From Biomphalaria glabrata (taxonomy: Eukaryota > Mollusca > Gastropoda > Planorbidae), in contig NC_074721.1 in NCBI RefSeq assembly GCF_947242115.1, positions 36,705,254 to 36,769,253 of the forward strand: DNA of 64,000 nt, in the 5' to 3' direction. Every line of letters starts with the position of its first letter. Position 1 is the stretch's first letter. Below, one piece after another: positions 1-9,701 of the stretch. The position numbers were made by a program, and so were the translations under genes. The notes beneath the pieces are model-generated. The model worked only from the letters and a program-made list of their open reading frames with translations, did not search any database and had not been told where the DNA came from.

Positions 1-520
1 TCAATGACACAACTCACTAGAGCGATATAAAACAATTATAAACATGGAAATGAGAAACGGTACTTTTTTTTTTCTTTACACTTCCAACCTGCATTACTAT
101 TACGCTTGTGGAAACTGGAGCCTGAACAATGAACGCTTTTAATAGAAATTTGACAGTTTATGTATATCTTTGGCAAAAAGACAAAAAAAAATTACTACCT
201 ACTTGGTAACAGAAATAATCCTCTAGTTAAACGTTATAATTTTAAAAAATATAATCATCTTAAAATTAAATTCGGTTATTTTGAACACGCTTTCAGTTGG
301 AATTCCGGCACTCGACTTAAATGTTTCCTTGTTTTCCCGTAAAGTGTTGATAAAATAAACATTTTTGTATATTTTGCACACCGCCTTATGCAGAAATTAT
401 TTGGTCAGTGATAGAAAAATTAATTGTGTAAACTTACTGGAAAGACTCCTAGCAGTATTAAAGAACTCTAGCACCTGCTCCTATTCATTAGTCAGTTTTA
501 TCAGTTGGGGCACCATGATC
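1..520. repeat. Start of duplicated unit A (non-coding)
   Basis: AT-rich sequence with no gene that I can see. The first 60 bases resemble 13145-13200, and the rest up to about 500 resembles 19890-20330. The shared stretches include the passage around TGGAAACTGGA and the passage around TAAAGTGTTGATAAAATAAA. The window therefore opens at or near the left edge of one unit of a tandem segmental duplication. The short open frames here are conserved only as DNA, and I do not call them genes. Confidence 0.6.
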
Positions 521-540
521 TTCAATAAGAGTAAAGACTT

Positions 541-1545
541 ACAGCTAGGCTAGTAGATGAGTCATACAGTTCTCGGGCTGAGTTCTGCTACGTTTGAAAT
601 TTGATCCAAGTTTTGCGATTTTTTCTCTAAAAATGTTTTTTTTTTTAGTCCTGTGCGAGGCCCCACTAATCGAAGGCTTTTGAGTCCTGTGCGAGGCCCC
701 ACCAATCGAAGGCTTTTGAGTCCTGTGCGAGGCCCCACTAATCGAAGGCTTTTGAGTCCTGTGCGAGGCCCCACTAATCGAAGGCTTTTGAGTCCTGTGC
801 GAGGCCCCACTAATCGAAGGTTTTTGAGTCTTGTGCGAGGCCCCACTAATCGAAGGCTTTTGAGTCGTGTGCGAGGCCCCACTAATCGAAGGCTTTTGAG
901 TCTTGTGCAAGGCCCCACTAATCGAAGGCTTTTGAGTCTTGTGCGAGACCCCACTAATCGAAGGCTTTTGAGTCTTGTGCGAGGCCCCACTAATCGAAGG
1001 CTTTTGAGTCGTGTGCGAGGCCCACTAATTGAAGGCTTTTGAGTCTTGTGCGAGGCCCCACTAATCGAAGGCTTTTGAGTCTTGTGCGAGGCCCCACTAA
1101 TCGAAGGCTTTTGAGTCCTGTGCGAGGCCCACTAATTGAAGGCTTTTGAGTCTTGTGCGAGGCCCCACTAATCGAAGGCTTTTGAGTCTTGTGCGAGGCC
1201 CCACTAATCGAAGGCTTTTGAGTCGTGTGCGAGACCCCACTAATCGAAGGCTTTTGAATCTTGTGCGAGGCCCCACTAATCGAAGGCTTTTGAGTCGTGT
1301 TCGAGGCCCCACTAATCGAAGGCTTTTGAGTCCTGTGCGAGGCCCCACTAATCGAAGGCTTTTGAGTCTTGTGCGAGACCCCACTAATCGAAGGCTTTTG
1401 AGTCTTGTGCGAGGCCCCACTAATCGAAGGCTTTTGAGTCCTGTGCGAGGCCCACTATTTGAAGGCTTTTGAGTCTTGTGCGAGGCCCCAAAATCGAAGG
1501 CTTTTGTGTCTTGTGCGAGGCCCCACTAATCGAAGGCATTAGGCC
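541..1545. repeat. Minisatellite-bearing insertion: head plus 36-bp array
   Basis: A head of about 100 bp (541-647, containing GATTTGATCCAAGTTTTG-like sequence and an oligo-T run) is followed at 648-1545 by about 25 copies of a 36-bp unit built around CCCCACTAATCGAAGGC and TTTTGAGTC. The paralogous site in unit B (about 20330-20395) lacks the whole block, so it is an insertion. The head recurs at 29240-29360 in front of a different array. Open frames on both strands arise because 36 is a multiple of three; no protein is supported. Confidence 0.85.
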
Positions 1546-1880
1546 CAATATTTTATCTTGTCTTTCCATCGCTTTCTCCGACAGCCTCTTTTTCTTTTTT
1601 CCTGGTACTGTTCCCTGAATGAAGGTCTTTGCGAGTGACGAGGACCTTGTGACATAAAGCTTTAGTTTGCGTTTTTTTAGACAGTGGTTAACAGTTCAGG
1701 TTCGGTCTAATCGTTGTATTTGTTTTTAATCTCTTCGTTTGTGATGCGGTCTTTGTACGTGATACATTAGATCTTTATGTAAGATCTCAGTTCCATTGCT
1801 AGGATCCTCCTCTCTAGTTCTGCAGTCAGCGTTCAAGATTCGCATACATATAAAAATGATCATGCCTCATTTGAGTCAGG
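1546..1880 (-). mobile_element. LINE (non-LTR retrotransposon) fragment
   Basis: On the minus strand this stretch reads as a decayed piece of the region just after a LINE reverse transcriptase. It is clearly related to 20380-20745 and to the better preserved piece at 40380-40800, whose minus strand has the typical FLYASESWTL motif. It contains several stops and frame changes and is non-functional. It belongs to the part shared by units A and B, so it predates the duplication. Confidence 0.6.
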
Positions 1881-1934
1881 TCAAAGTTCACATATGATAT
1901 CCGGTACGTTTATGCAGTTTATGCTTCCTTTTTG

Positions 1935-2135
1935 CAAAGCTTATATTAAATCACTCTTTCTGTCTGGTAAAAAGTTTGTACACGTTATAGCTCCCGCACC
2001 CAATCTCGGATCAAGCTGAAATTTTGCACACTTATTTCTTTTACATGACAACCCAAAAATAAAAAATAAAAAATTAACCAATCAGTTAATTAATAATGAA
2101 TACTCAATGACTTTGTTCGGTATCTGAAACAAGGG
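1935..2135 (+). repeat. Dispersed repeat with TCTGGTAAAAAGTTTGTACA core
   Basis: A copy of a very common local repeat. The order is TCTGTCTGGTAAAAAGTTTG, then a CTCGGATCAAGCTGAAATTT-like block, then an AATTAATTAATA-rich tail. Related copies lie near 7950-8110, 9370-9600, 11870-12060, 21385-21590, 26640-26790, 30670-30870, 34490-34690, 42090-42310 and 54680-54830, with inverted copies near 2770-2880 and 22400-22520. In the two best copies (11835-12303 and 34451-34909) it is the inside of an element with inverted ends. Confidence 0.75.
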
Positions 2136-3900
2136 AAGAATTTGTACGTGACTGAAGTGGTGGTATAAGTTGAATGACTCCCCTTTATATATAGTCGTCT
2201 GAGTCTTTATGAACACAACATGAATGATAGGGCGTGACTATAGAAACAATAGATAACTATACAGTCTTCCATGTTTATGTGCTCTCCACTAGCAGGATAT
2301 GGCTGATACAGAACTATATTTCTGTAACTGTCTGTAACATTGATAAAAAAAAAACAACAACAAACAAACACTTAATAATGCAAAGCTTCTACGCAGTGTA
2401 ATTGTATCAGTCAGTCATGTTATTAAATTTGTAATAGATCTAGACTAATAATTATAAATCTGTGCAATTAGAAATATTTTGACCAACTGTTTTTGTTATA
2501 CGCAATTTCATGCTTTTAGCTTTCTCAATATGCCATATGATCCTATCATTTTTTAGGACCAGTTGGGAGAAACAAAAAAGATGAGGTGTAACAAGGGGCG
2601 TATCTGTGTGAATGTTTCCATGATCGCTTTTTAAATGTATAACAGAAAACGTTCACTCAGGGCTCAGGCCTGCTCAATTAAACTTAGTTAACTTACCAAA
2701 CAAAATAATTAAATACCAACTGTTAATTAGCTAATTGTTTTTTTTTTGTTTTTTTTTTTTACTGATTCCTGTTTTGTCTGGTACAAGAAATAATTTTCCG
2801 AAAATGCAATTTTATCCGAAATTGGTCTCGGAAAAAAAGCGTGTACAAACGTTTTACTAGACAGACAGACTGACAGAGTGAGTTGATATAATGTCTGTTA
2901 CTACTGAATAGTTACAAAAAATACATTGTAATGTCTTGTATGGGGCTACGTCTCAACGATCAATAGAACAAATGTCAGAAGACTACCGCTCTGATGTATT
3001 TCCGTTGGCCGTATTGAAGGACTTCTCATTTATTATAGAGACGTTCATTCAATTTAAAGACTGGCTAAAATACAGCAGATGAAGACAAAGATATAATGGT
3101 GTTAGCGTAACAGAATTCATTTAAAAACAAACAGTCAATAAACTCCATGCTTTCTGAAGACCTCTGCTCAAGTAGAATTAAGTGAACATTTTTATGCAAA
3201 TTTCAAATACAATTTATAGGCAGATCATTATTGCAGTGGGATACGCTTTTTTAACATGCATAATGCAAACGGAACAGAGATATTTCCATTTTTCTAATTG
3301 TAGCAATCGAAGATGGGTGAAGTGGAACGTCCAGCTAGAATGTCAACTCTTCTCGTGGTAAAGATTTCGCTTTAAACAATTTTTGAATTACGTTTACTTT
3401 CCACTTTCCAAGTTTTGTTACTTAAAAATTGCACTTTTTTTTTTTTGACAATATAATTTCATAAAATTATTAGTAAATTCTTTTTTTAAAAAGTAGAAAA
3501 ATAGAACTTTAGTTGTAAACAAAAAAGGTATTTTAATCACTTGTTTATTTTCTAGGACATGTAACAAGGTCATTGTTTGTCTGTCAATTGGCTACTGGCA
3601 AGTTGAACATAACTGTTACGATGCTCGGAGATGTAGCTTTGAATATTATGCAAAGGCACCAAAACTATATATGAATACGATATACATGGATTTACTGTAA
3701 TGTGATAAACCTTTTTCAAAGGCACCAACAATGACATAATTTTTATTTAATATGACTTAAATGATATGATACACGAATCCAGACAAGCATTCTCCACTTT
3801 AATTTAACATCCACTCTAATAATAATTATCTTTTAATGCAGGCCTATAGGCTATATATCATTGTGGACAGACTAATAAATAGTTAGAATCTGTAGAGCGG
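2136..3900. other. Non-coding spacer shared with unit B
   Basis: AT-rich DNA alignable by eye with 21590-23400 (for example the stretch around CTCCACTAGCAGG, and the inverted dispersed-repeat block at 2770-2880). I see no gene. At 2641-2676 it holds one copy of a 36-base sequence that is tandemly repeated four times in unit B (22153-22297). It ends near 3700 at the empty site of the unit B hAT insertion. Confidence 0.6.
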
Positions 3901-3919
3901 AGAAATTGATGAATAAACA

Positions 3920-4172
3920 TGACTTGTCCTAAATAAATTAGTATACTGTAACCCCATATTTATTAGCGTTTTCCTTATGTCTAAATTTCTCTGCTATTTT
4001 ATTTTCAGCATCGATTAACTTGTCAATGCACTGATGTTAAGCAGGACTTGTCCTAAATAAATTAGTAGGCATATACTGTAACCCCATATTTATTAGCGGT
4101 TTCCTTATATCCAAATTTCTCTGCTATTTTATTTTCAGCATCGATGAACTCGTCAATGCATTGATGTTTAGC
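3920..4172 (+). repeat. Two-copy tandem duplication, about 125 bp
   Basis: Two direct copies, about 3920-4040 and 4043-4172. Each runs from GACTTGTCCTAAATAAATTA through ACCCCATATTTATTAGCG to CAGCATCGAT and TCAATGCA. They differ at few positions, which implies a fairly recent local duplication. A run of C follows at 4194-4209. Confidence 0.8.
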
Positions 4173-4222
4173 TTGTTCCGGTCACTTGCGTTTCCCCCCC
4201 CCCCCCCCCAGACAACGTCCTT

Positions 4223-4303
4223 TTAACTCTTTCTCTCCGTAATTATTTACCACATTCTGGTTGAATCAACGTTGGTACCGTCAGTTAGGAGAGAAAGAGT
4301 TAA
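4223..4303. mobile_element. 81-bp palindromic TTAA-ended MITE (family 1)
   Basis: Starts TTAACTCTTTCTCTCC and ends GGAGAGAAAGAGTTAA, a perfect 16-bp inverted repeat with TTAA at the outer edge. The middle carries CCGTAATTATTTACCACATT and a GAATCAACG block. Near-identical 81-bp copies lie at 37811-37891, 53748-53828 and 55443-55523. TTAA edges suggest mobilisation by a piggyBac-like enzyme, but this is inferred from the ends only. Confidence 0.8.
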
Positions 4304-6225
4304 GGTATTAACCCAACCATTCAACCGATAGCTACGTCTATCTTTCCTACTGGAAAGTATGTAAAAAGAAAACTAGTTTAAAAATTATTCGACTTATATT
4401 TTGTCAAAGAACACTTTAGGTCCTTGTGGCAAATGTAGAATATGTTAGAGAGGCGAATGCCAAGTCAAGTTTATTGCCAATTGCCTGTGAAAATTTTTCA
4501 AATAATTTAAAATAGCTTCTTGATTTATTATTTATTAGCAATAATAATACAGTCGTTATAAGCTTGAGGGGATGTGTCTTACAATGTGTGCAGTATTTAA
4601 CTTTAGAAAATGAGATGTACGTGAATATCTAACGCTCCGCGTTTATCGTATCGTTTGGATCAGAAAGTTATATACTGTATATAATGATTCCAGAAGAGGT
4701 AGTAACTATTTTGAATAAGTAAAGCATCGTAAAAAAAAAATAACACTTGACTCTAGGCCTACATAATAATTGAATGCATGAAGCTGTATGATAAGTACCT
4801 TGGACTATCATCACCGTAGTTCCGAGACAGAGCCTTTTTTTGTTAGTCACATACCGTCTTGTATAAGTCTAACAGATATAGTCAAAAATATTCATTCTAT
4901 GACTTAGTTTGTACATTTCAAAATCAGAACTCTGGCCATTATTATAAATGGCGGAAAAAACTTAAAAAAAAGATAAATATTTGGTGTATCCGTTGTACAA
5001 AGTAGAGCAAGTGATGATCAGCTATGTTTATTAAAATGTAAATTATTTTCACTTTTAACATTGCAAAATAAAAATGTTCTAAGCACTTTCGTTTGCTGAA
5101 CTGAAAGGGGTTATTATACTTTCATTCTATGACTTCAACCTTATTAAAAAAACAAATGGGCAACCAACTTGTGGTTGGCCTAATAAAAAAGATTTGATAT
5201 GAAGATTCGATGTAACACATTCAGATATTGATAAAATCATAGCTACTTTTAAAAATTCAGTTGGAAATAGTGAAATTCTATTTAGCGTCCTTGACAATGC
5301 TTAGTTTATCATGAAAACCTACAATACATAAACTTTTTTAGTCTTCTTGGCAAGTTTGTTTTTAAAGTTATCGCATTTTAAAAAAATTATTACTTTATTT
5401 TATTGTATTTTTATTTTGTATTTATCGAATTAATCAAGTTTAGTCACAAAGATTGTTTTTAGCGGTCCCCGAAAGGGGAAAAGATGCTATTAGTTTTGTG
5501 TGGTCTGTCCGTCCGTACGTCCCGTTTAGATCTCAGAAACTAGAAAAGAAAATGAAAATCGGACATCATGATATTTTAGATCATTCAAAGTTCTGACTCA
5601 ACGGCTACTTTTTTCTTTTCCGAAAGTGAACCATCTAATTTTAAAAATAATATATATGCAAGCAGATTTTTCAAAAAAATACACCACTTTTATATGAAAA
5701 AACTTCAGGGGAGATACGTTTTTTGAAAAGGTCACAGACTTCTTCATTAATAACTTCATTCATAATTCGCGCATTAGTAAAACAAATTTGCATCCAAGGT
5801 CACAATGGAAAAAAAGTATTAATGTATTATTATAAAATATATTTTTCAATTTAGGCATATTGACTAGCTCAAGGAATGAAATTGATTGAAATGTCGTTTT
5901 AATTGTAAGTTAAAAAAAACAACAACTAATTACTTTAATTTATAGTGCGCATTTTTCACATATCATCATTATACGCTTGACAACATTCTGAATTAGACTA
6001 AACAGAGGCCAGACATAGATTTAGATTTAATTGTATTAGACGATTTGAACAAAATTGACATGTTTAAGGCCCAATCCATTAAGGAAATAGTTTATCTTCT
6101 GATAGTTTAGGGGGTGCAGATTTATTTAGTATGTAAGCAGTAGTATTATATCAAGAAGTGAATCTGTTGCGAACAGCATAAGTGCACTATAACCCAGTAG
6201 TAGGTCTACTCATCCTGACCATAAT
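4304..6225. other. AT-rich non-coding stretch with a dispersed repeat
   Basis: No gene recognised. At about 5455-5610 it holds a repeat beginning near TTTTTAGCGGTCCCCGAAAG and continuing with GTCTGTCCGTCCGTACGTCC. A related phrase (TATGTCCCGCTTAGATATC) occurs at 47735-47830. This whole stretch is in the part of unit A (about 3780-7960) that has no counterpart in unit B. Confidence 0.5.
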
Positions 6226-6372
6226 ATTGACCTAGATCTAGCTCTAGATCTAGACATTTTAAGATTAAACGTGTAACGTCATATGAATTCTAGTCTAGAT
6301 CTAGATTCTATTTCTAGATTTCTAGGTCTAGTCTAGATTCTAGATTTAGTTCTGGATCTTGATCTTGAGCCT
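6226..6372. repeat. CTAGATCTAG-rich low-complexity cluster
   Basis: About 145 bases in which variants of the self-complementary word CTAGATCTAGA recur roughly a dozen times. Thinner clusters of the same word occur at 18800-19260 and 54010-54030. It looks like a simple-sequence repeat built on a palindrome rather than a protein-binding array, but that cannot be settled by eye. Confidence 0.6.
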
Positions 6373-6502
6373 ATTTAGTAGGTAATCAGCTCACTGTTTC
6401 AACAAAAAAGAATTAACTAGCAATAGTGTTTAAATTGGAACATATTTCAAGAAAGTTGATGGGGAGGGGTGACACCCTGAGCTACCGCACTAGGTGCCAC
6501 CG

Positions 6503-7182
6503 ACACTGTATTCGGAGATTTCCATGCCGAAGCAGGACGTTTTGGCGCCGCCGTTTTGGCGCCGCCGTTTTTGGCGCGAAGGTCGTTTTGGCGCGAGCCG
6601 TTTTGGCGACGGGACGTTTTGGCGCGAAATACATTATGTACGTTTATTGTATTATTTCTTTTAAAAGAATTATTCCTATCTATGTTTTGCATGAGTGTTA
6701 AGACATATTTTTCACGTACTAAATGTGTTTGTTTTTCACATCTTTTTCTTTAATAAACATTTTGGGTTGTGTATGTGTGTTTATTAAGAGGTACACTTTA
6801 TTTTCAAAAAAGTTTTTAAAGATATTACTTTAAAATTAAAAACAAAATGAAACAATGATAGACTAAAAATTGACGCAATTATTTGTTTACATTAACATTG
6901 GTTTATTTAATAACTGTATGGTATCTAAAGCTATTCATACCAAACACTTGCTAATAATAAGTAAAAATATAATACATGTACCATGTTTCTCAAAATACTT
7001 TAAGTTAAGTATACATAGACACCATGGTTATTTGCCTAAGTCGCTGGAATTCACGGGTTCATTTACGTGCTTATAAAATTATCGTCAAATGATATCTCGC
7101 GCCAAAACGTCCCGTCGCCAAAACGGCGGGGCCAAAACGGCGGCGCCAAACGTCGCCAAAACGGCGGCGCCAAAACGTTACG
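6503..7182. mobile_element. Non-autonomous element with GC-rich repeated inverted ends
   Basis: Left end (about 6535-6632) is built of repeats of TTTTGGCGCCGCCG and TTTTGGCGCGA. The right end (about 7097-7182) has the inverse, GCGCCAAAACG and GGCGGCGCCAAAACG. Between them lie about 460 bp of AT-rich DNA without a transposase. Both flanks contain CTAGGTG (6491 and 7193), a possible target duplication. The GC-rich ends contrast sharply with the AT-rich surroundings. The superfamily cannot be named from the sequence alone. Confidence 0.65.
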
Positions 7183-7192
7183 TACCGTTCCT

Positions 7193-8258
7193 AGGTGACC
7201 ACTTAACGCTACTTTACTTATTCCAGAAGAGTTAGAAGAGTCTTATCAAAGACGTGTTGCACTGTTTGCTTTTATGTGAAAAATAAAGAGAATTTTTAAA
7301 AATAACTTAAACGATCAAAACAAGACTATGGCTTGAATATATTTCTGGTCCATTGCCTCTGAGTTTGTGTGATAACACAAACTCTCTTTGTAATCTTGTT
7401 TAATTAAGAAAACACGTCTTTATGTGTAAAAAGAAAGAATATTATTTTTTTCACGGGTAAATGTGTCCAGGTAGGCCTATATCTAATTTTACTTGTATAG
7501 GTCAGTGAAAATGAAATGAAAGAATTATTGGAAACTAAGAACGCTTGAGCTGGGCTTGCTACCTATGAAGGGGGCTCGAGTTTTGACACGGGGAAAGACA
7601 GGGGTATCTGTGTGTATATAACCGTGATCACTTATTTAAATGCATTTTTTAAAAAAAGTTAAGCCACCAGGGATTTAAAGTCGAGGGTTGTAGCCTTCTC
7701 ATAGCAATGGAGAAATGATAATTAACTTTCGATATCAGTTACGGCTAAGGAGCAACACTTAGCCTATGAAATATTTTAATATTGAATTAGCCAAACAGAA
7801 GAAAAGTCAGTAATTGTTTTTAGCACTTTTTTTTTGTTTTGAAAAGGGGAAAGGGGCCTTTCTTTTCCTTATTACATTAGTATCTAACAGTCATTGTAAT
7901 TGTGCAAATCAATAGCTTTTTTTTTTTACAAACTTTTTATCAGCATATTCTGTCTGTCTGGTAAAATGTTTGTACGCATTGTGTCTCCTACACCCACTCT
8001 CGGATAAAGTTCAAATTTTAAGTACCCAACAAAACATAAATGAACTAAAAATTAACCAAGTAGTAAATTAATTATTGGTAATCAATTATTTTTGGTTGTA
8101 TCGAATAAGGGAAAATAACGTATGCAATATTGAGAGATATAGTTGTAAAAGTACGAAGTTCTTTCCCTTGGATAAGTTTTCCTTTTTTTTTTTTTTAGGA
8201 TTTTTTTATATTTTGCTTGTTTTTTAAACTATTTTCATCATTTTTCTTCTTTTTTCCA
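7193..8258. other. Non-coding region upstream of ApeC gene A
   Basis: AT-rich. It holds one copy of the dispersed TCTGGTAAAA repeat (about 7950-8110) and ends in a pyrimidine tract and CAG (8249-8259) that looks like a splice acceptor. The same tract and CAG precede the unit B gene (26919-26933). I therefore expect a 5' non-coding exon further upstream, which I could not place. No clear TATA box could be assigned. Confidence 0.45.
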
Positions 8259-8300
8259 GCCACATAGACTGGTAAATCAGCAAATCTAAACCGTTGAGAG

Positions 8301-8690
8301 ATGGCAGTAGATCTATTATTCTACATTGTTTTAACTATCCTCCAAACACCAATGTGCATCTGGCAAGCAGACTGTAATTTTTGGACGTTTTCATTTACAC
8401 TGTATCAAGATTTTCAGTATATGGGATGTCTGACTCGTCTCTACCCGGACATAAACCATCTTGGTTGTGCAAGGCTGTGTCTGGACTCCCGCAGATGTCC
8501 TTCATACGTGTACAGCTCGGTCAACCGGTCTTGTGTCATCTGCACTGATGGCTACTCCATCAAAGGGGTCACCTTTGAGTCAGGCCAAGGTTCCCATTTA
8601 TTAACAAAGATGCAGTGGCGTGCCAAACAAAACTACACAAACAGTTTAGTTCGATTTGATTTCCCGAGTACGATCCTGCCAGGAGAATTG
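8301..8690 (+). CDS. PAN/Apple-like + ApeC secreted protein, gene A, exon 1
   Basis: First coding exon of a predicted 391-residue secreted protein. The ATG at 8301 opens a hydrophobic signal peptide (about residues 1-20, with LLFYIVLTILQ). A cysteine-rich module of about 100 residues follows, resembling PAN/Apple domains (motifs GCLTRLYPD, GCARLCLDSRRC, YVYSSVNRSCVIC). The exon is 390 nt, 130 whole codons, and ends at a GTACTC donor. The exon 2 acceptor at 9700-9701 keeps phase 0. An acceptor-like CAG at 8257-8259 suggests that the ATG lies in the second transcribed exon. PAN/Apple domains generally bind proteins or sugars, so this part is probably a recognition module. The unit B paralogue (26975) has the same structure. 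The PAN call rests on cysteine pattern only. Confidence 0.88.
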
Positions 8691-9701
8691 GTACTCTTTT
8701 TTTTTGTTTTGTTTTCTGAAGGGGTAGATTAGTGTTTCCCAATGTGTGTCACGCTGAGTCTTAGTGTTCAGCGAGGCCTGAATAGTTGTTTCCCCTAACT
8801 AATGGAATGATTAACTAGTAGGCCAACCCCGTGAATTAATCTCTCTGAAAAAAATAAGGAAAGTGTTCCGCTAGATACTGTATATGTGGAGTGTCTTCCG
8901 TTAAGAAAAGAAATTGGGAAACACCCTCGTAGACGATAAATTATGATTAAAAAAAGGTAGATGATATATAGAATATTTATTTGCCCTGTTGCAGTTGTGT
9001 TGATGAGATAATAAAACTGTTTCAGAAATGACCAATATTTTTTTTCCACCACGAGGGCCAACGTAAAAATATAATATTATAATCACTTAAAATGCGTTAA
9101 CGAGTCTGGTTTTAATATTTGCTGTTCTCAATTACATCCTTATATACTCATTTTAAATGGCCTAGCACAAGTTGGAGTAGCGTTACTGAAAGACTAACAT
9201 TTCCTTCTCGTATATGAAACGAGATTCAGAAGCGTAGTTTCGGATCCTCCCTTTTTTAGGGTATACCATATAACAACAAAAAGGCCCCACGCAGCCGTAA
9301 ACGTATTAAGAATCCAATGTGGACTTTTTAGACAGAGATTAAAAACATTTTATTTGGTTACAAAGCTTATATCAATTCACAGTCTGACCGTCTGTCTGGT
9401 ACAAACTTTGAACACGTACTTACTTCCCATTATTGGATTAAGCTGCTCAATATTCATTGTTTCTAACAAAACATAAATCAATAATAATAAAAAATTAACA
9501 TGTTAGTTAATTGAGTAGTGGTAGTCCATTAATTTAATTTAAGAAAAGGAAATACATATTACAGCATTAAGATATGTGGCTAAAAATATGGAGTTTTTCT
9601 CATTAGATAAGTTTTTTTTTAAATATTCTTTTCTAATTTTCCATTTACTCATTTATGATACATTATTTTCCTTATAATTTATTTGTCTTCTTAACATAAA
9701 G
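8691..9701 (+). other. Intron 1 of ApeC gene A
   Basis: Phase-0 intron of 1011 bp with donor GTACTC and acceptor ACATAAAG. It holds a small inverted-end element at about 8724-8935 (AGTGTTTCCCAATG at one end, TTGGGAAACACCC at the other), whose left part is also seen in unit B (27385-27450). It also holds a copy of the dispersed TCTGGTACAAA repeat at 9370-9600. The unit B intron is 3631 bp, enlarged by about 2.9 kb of insertions. Confidence 0.75.

Noticed and set aside
545-1472. Overlapping repeat-rich open frames on both strands (RGPTNRRLLSLV-type)
   Set aside because: They are translations of a 36-bp tandem repeat; openness on several frames follows from the period being a multiple of three.
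4194-4209. C homopolymer as a regulatory G-quadruplex
   Set aside because: A single run without the four spaced G-tracts; ordinary homopolymer slippage is enough.
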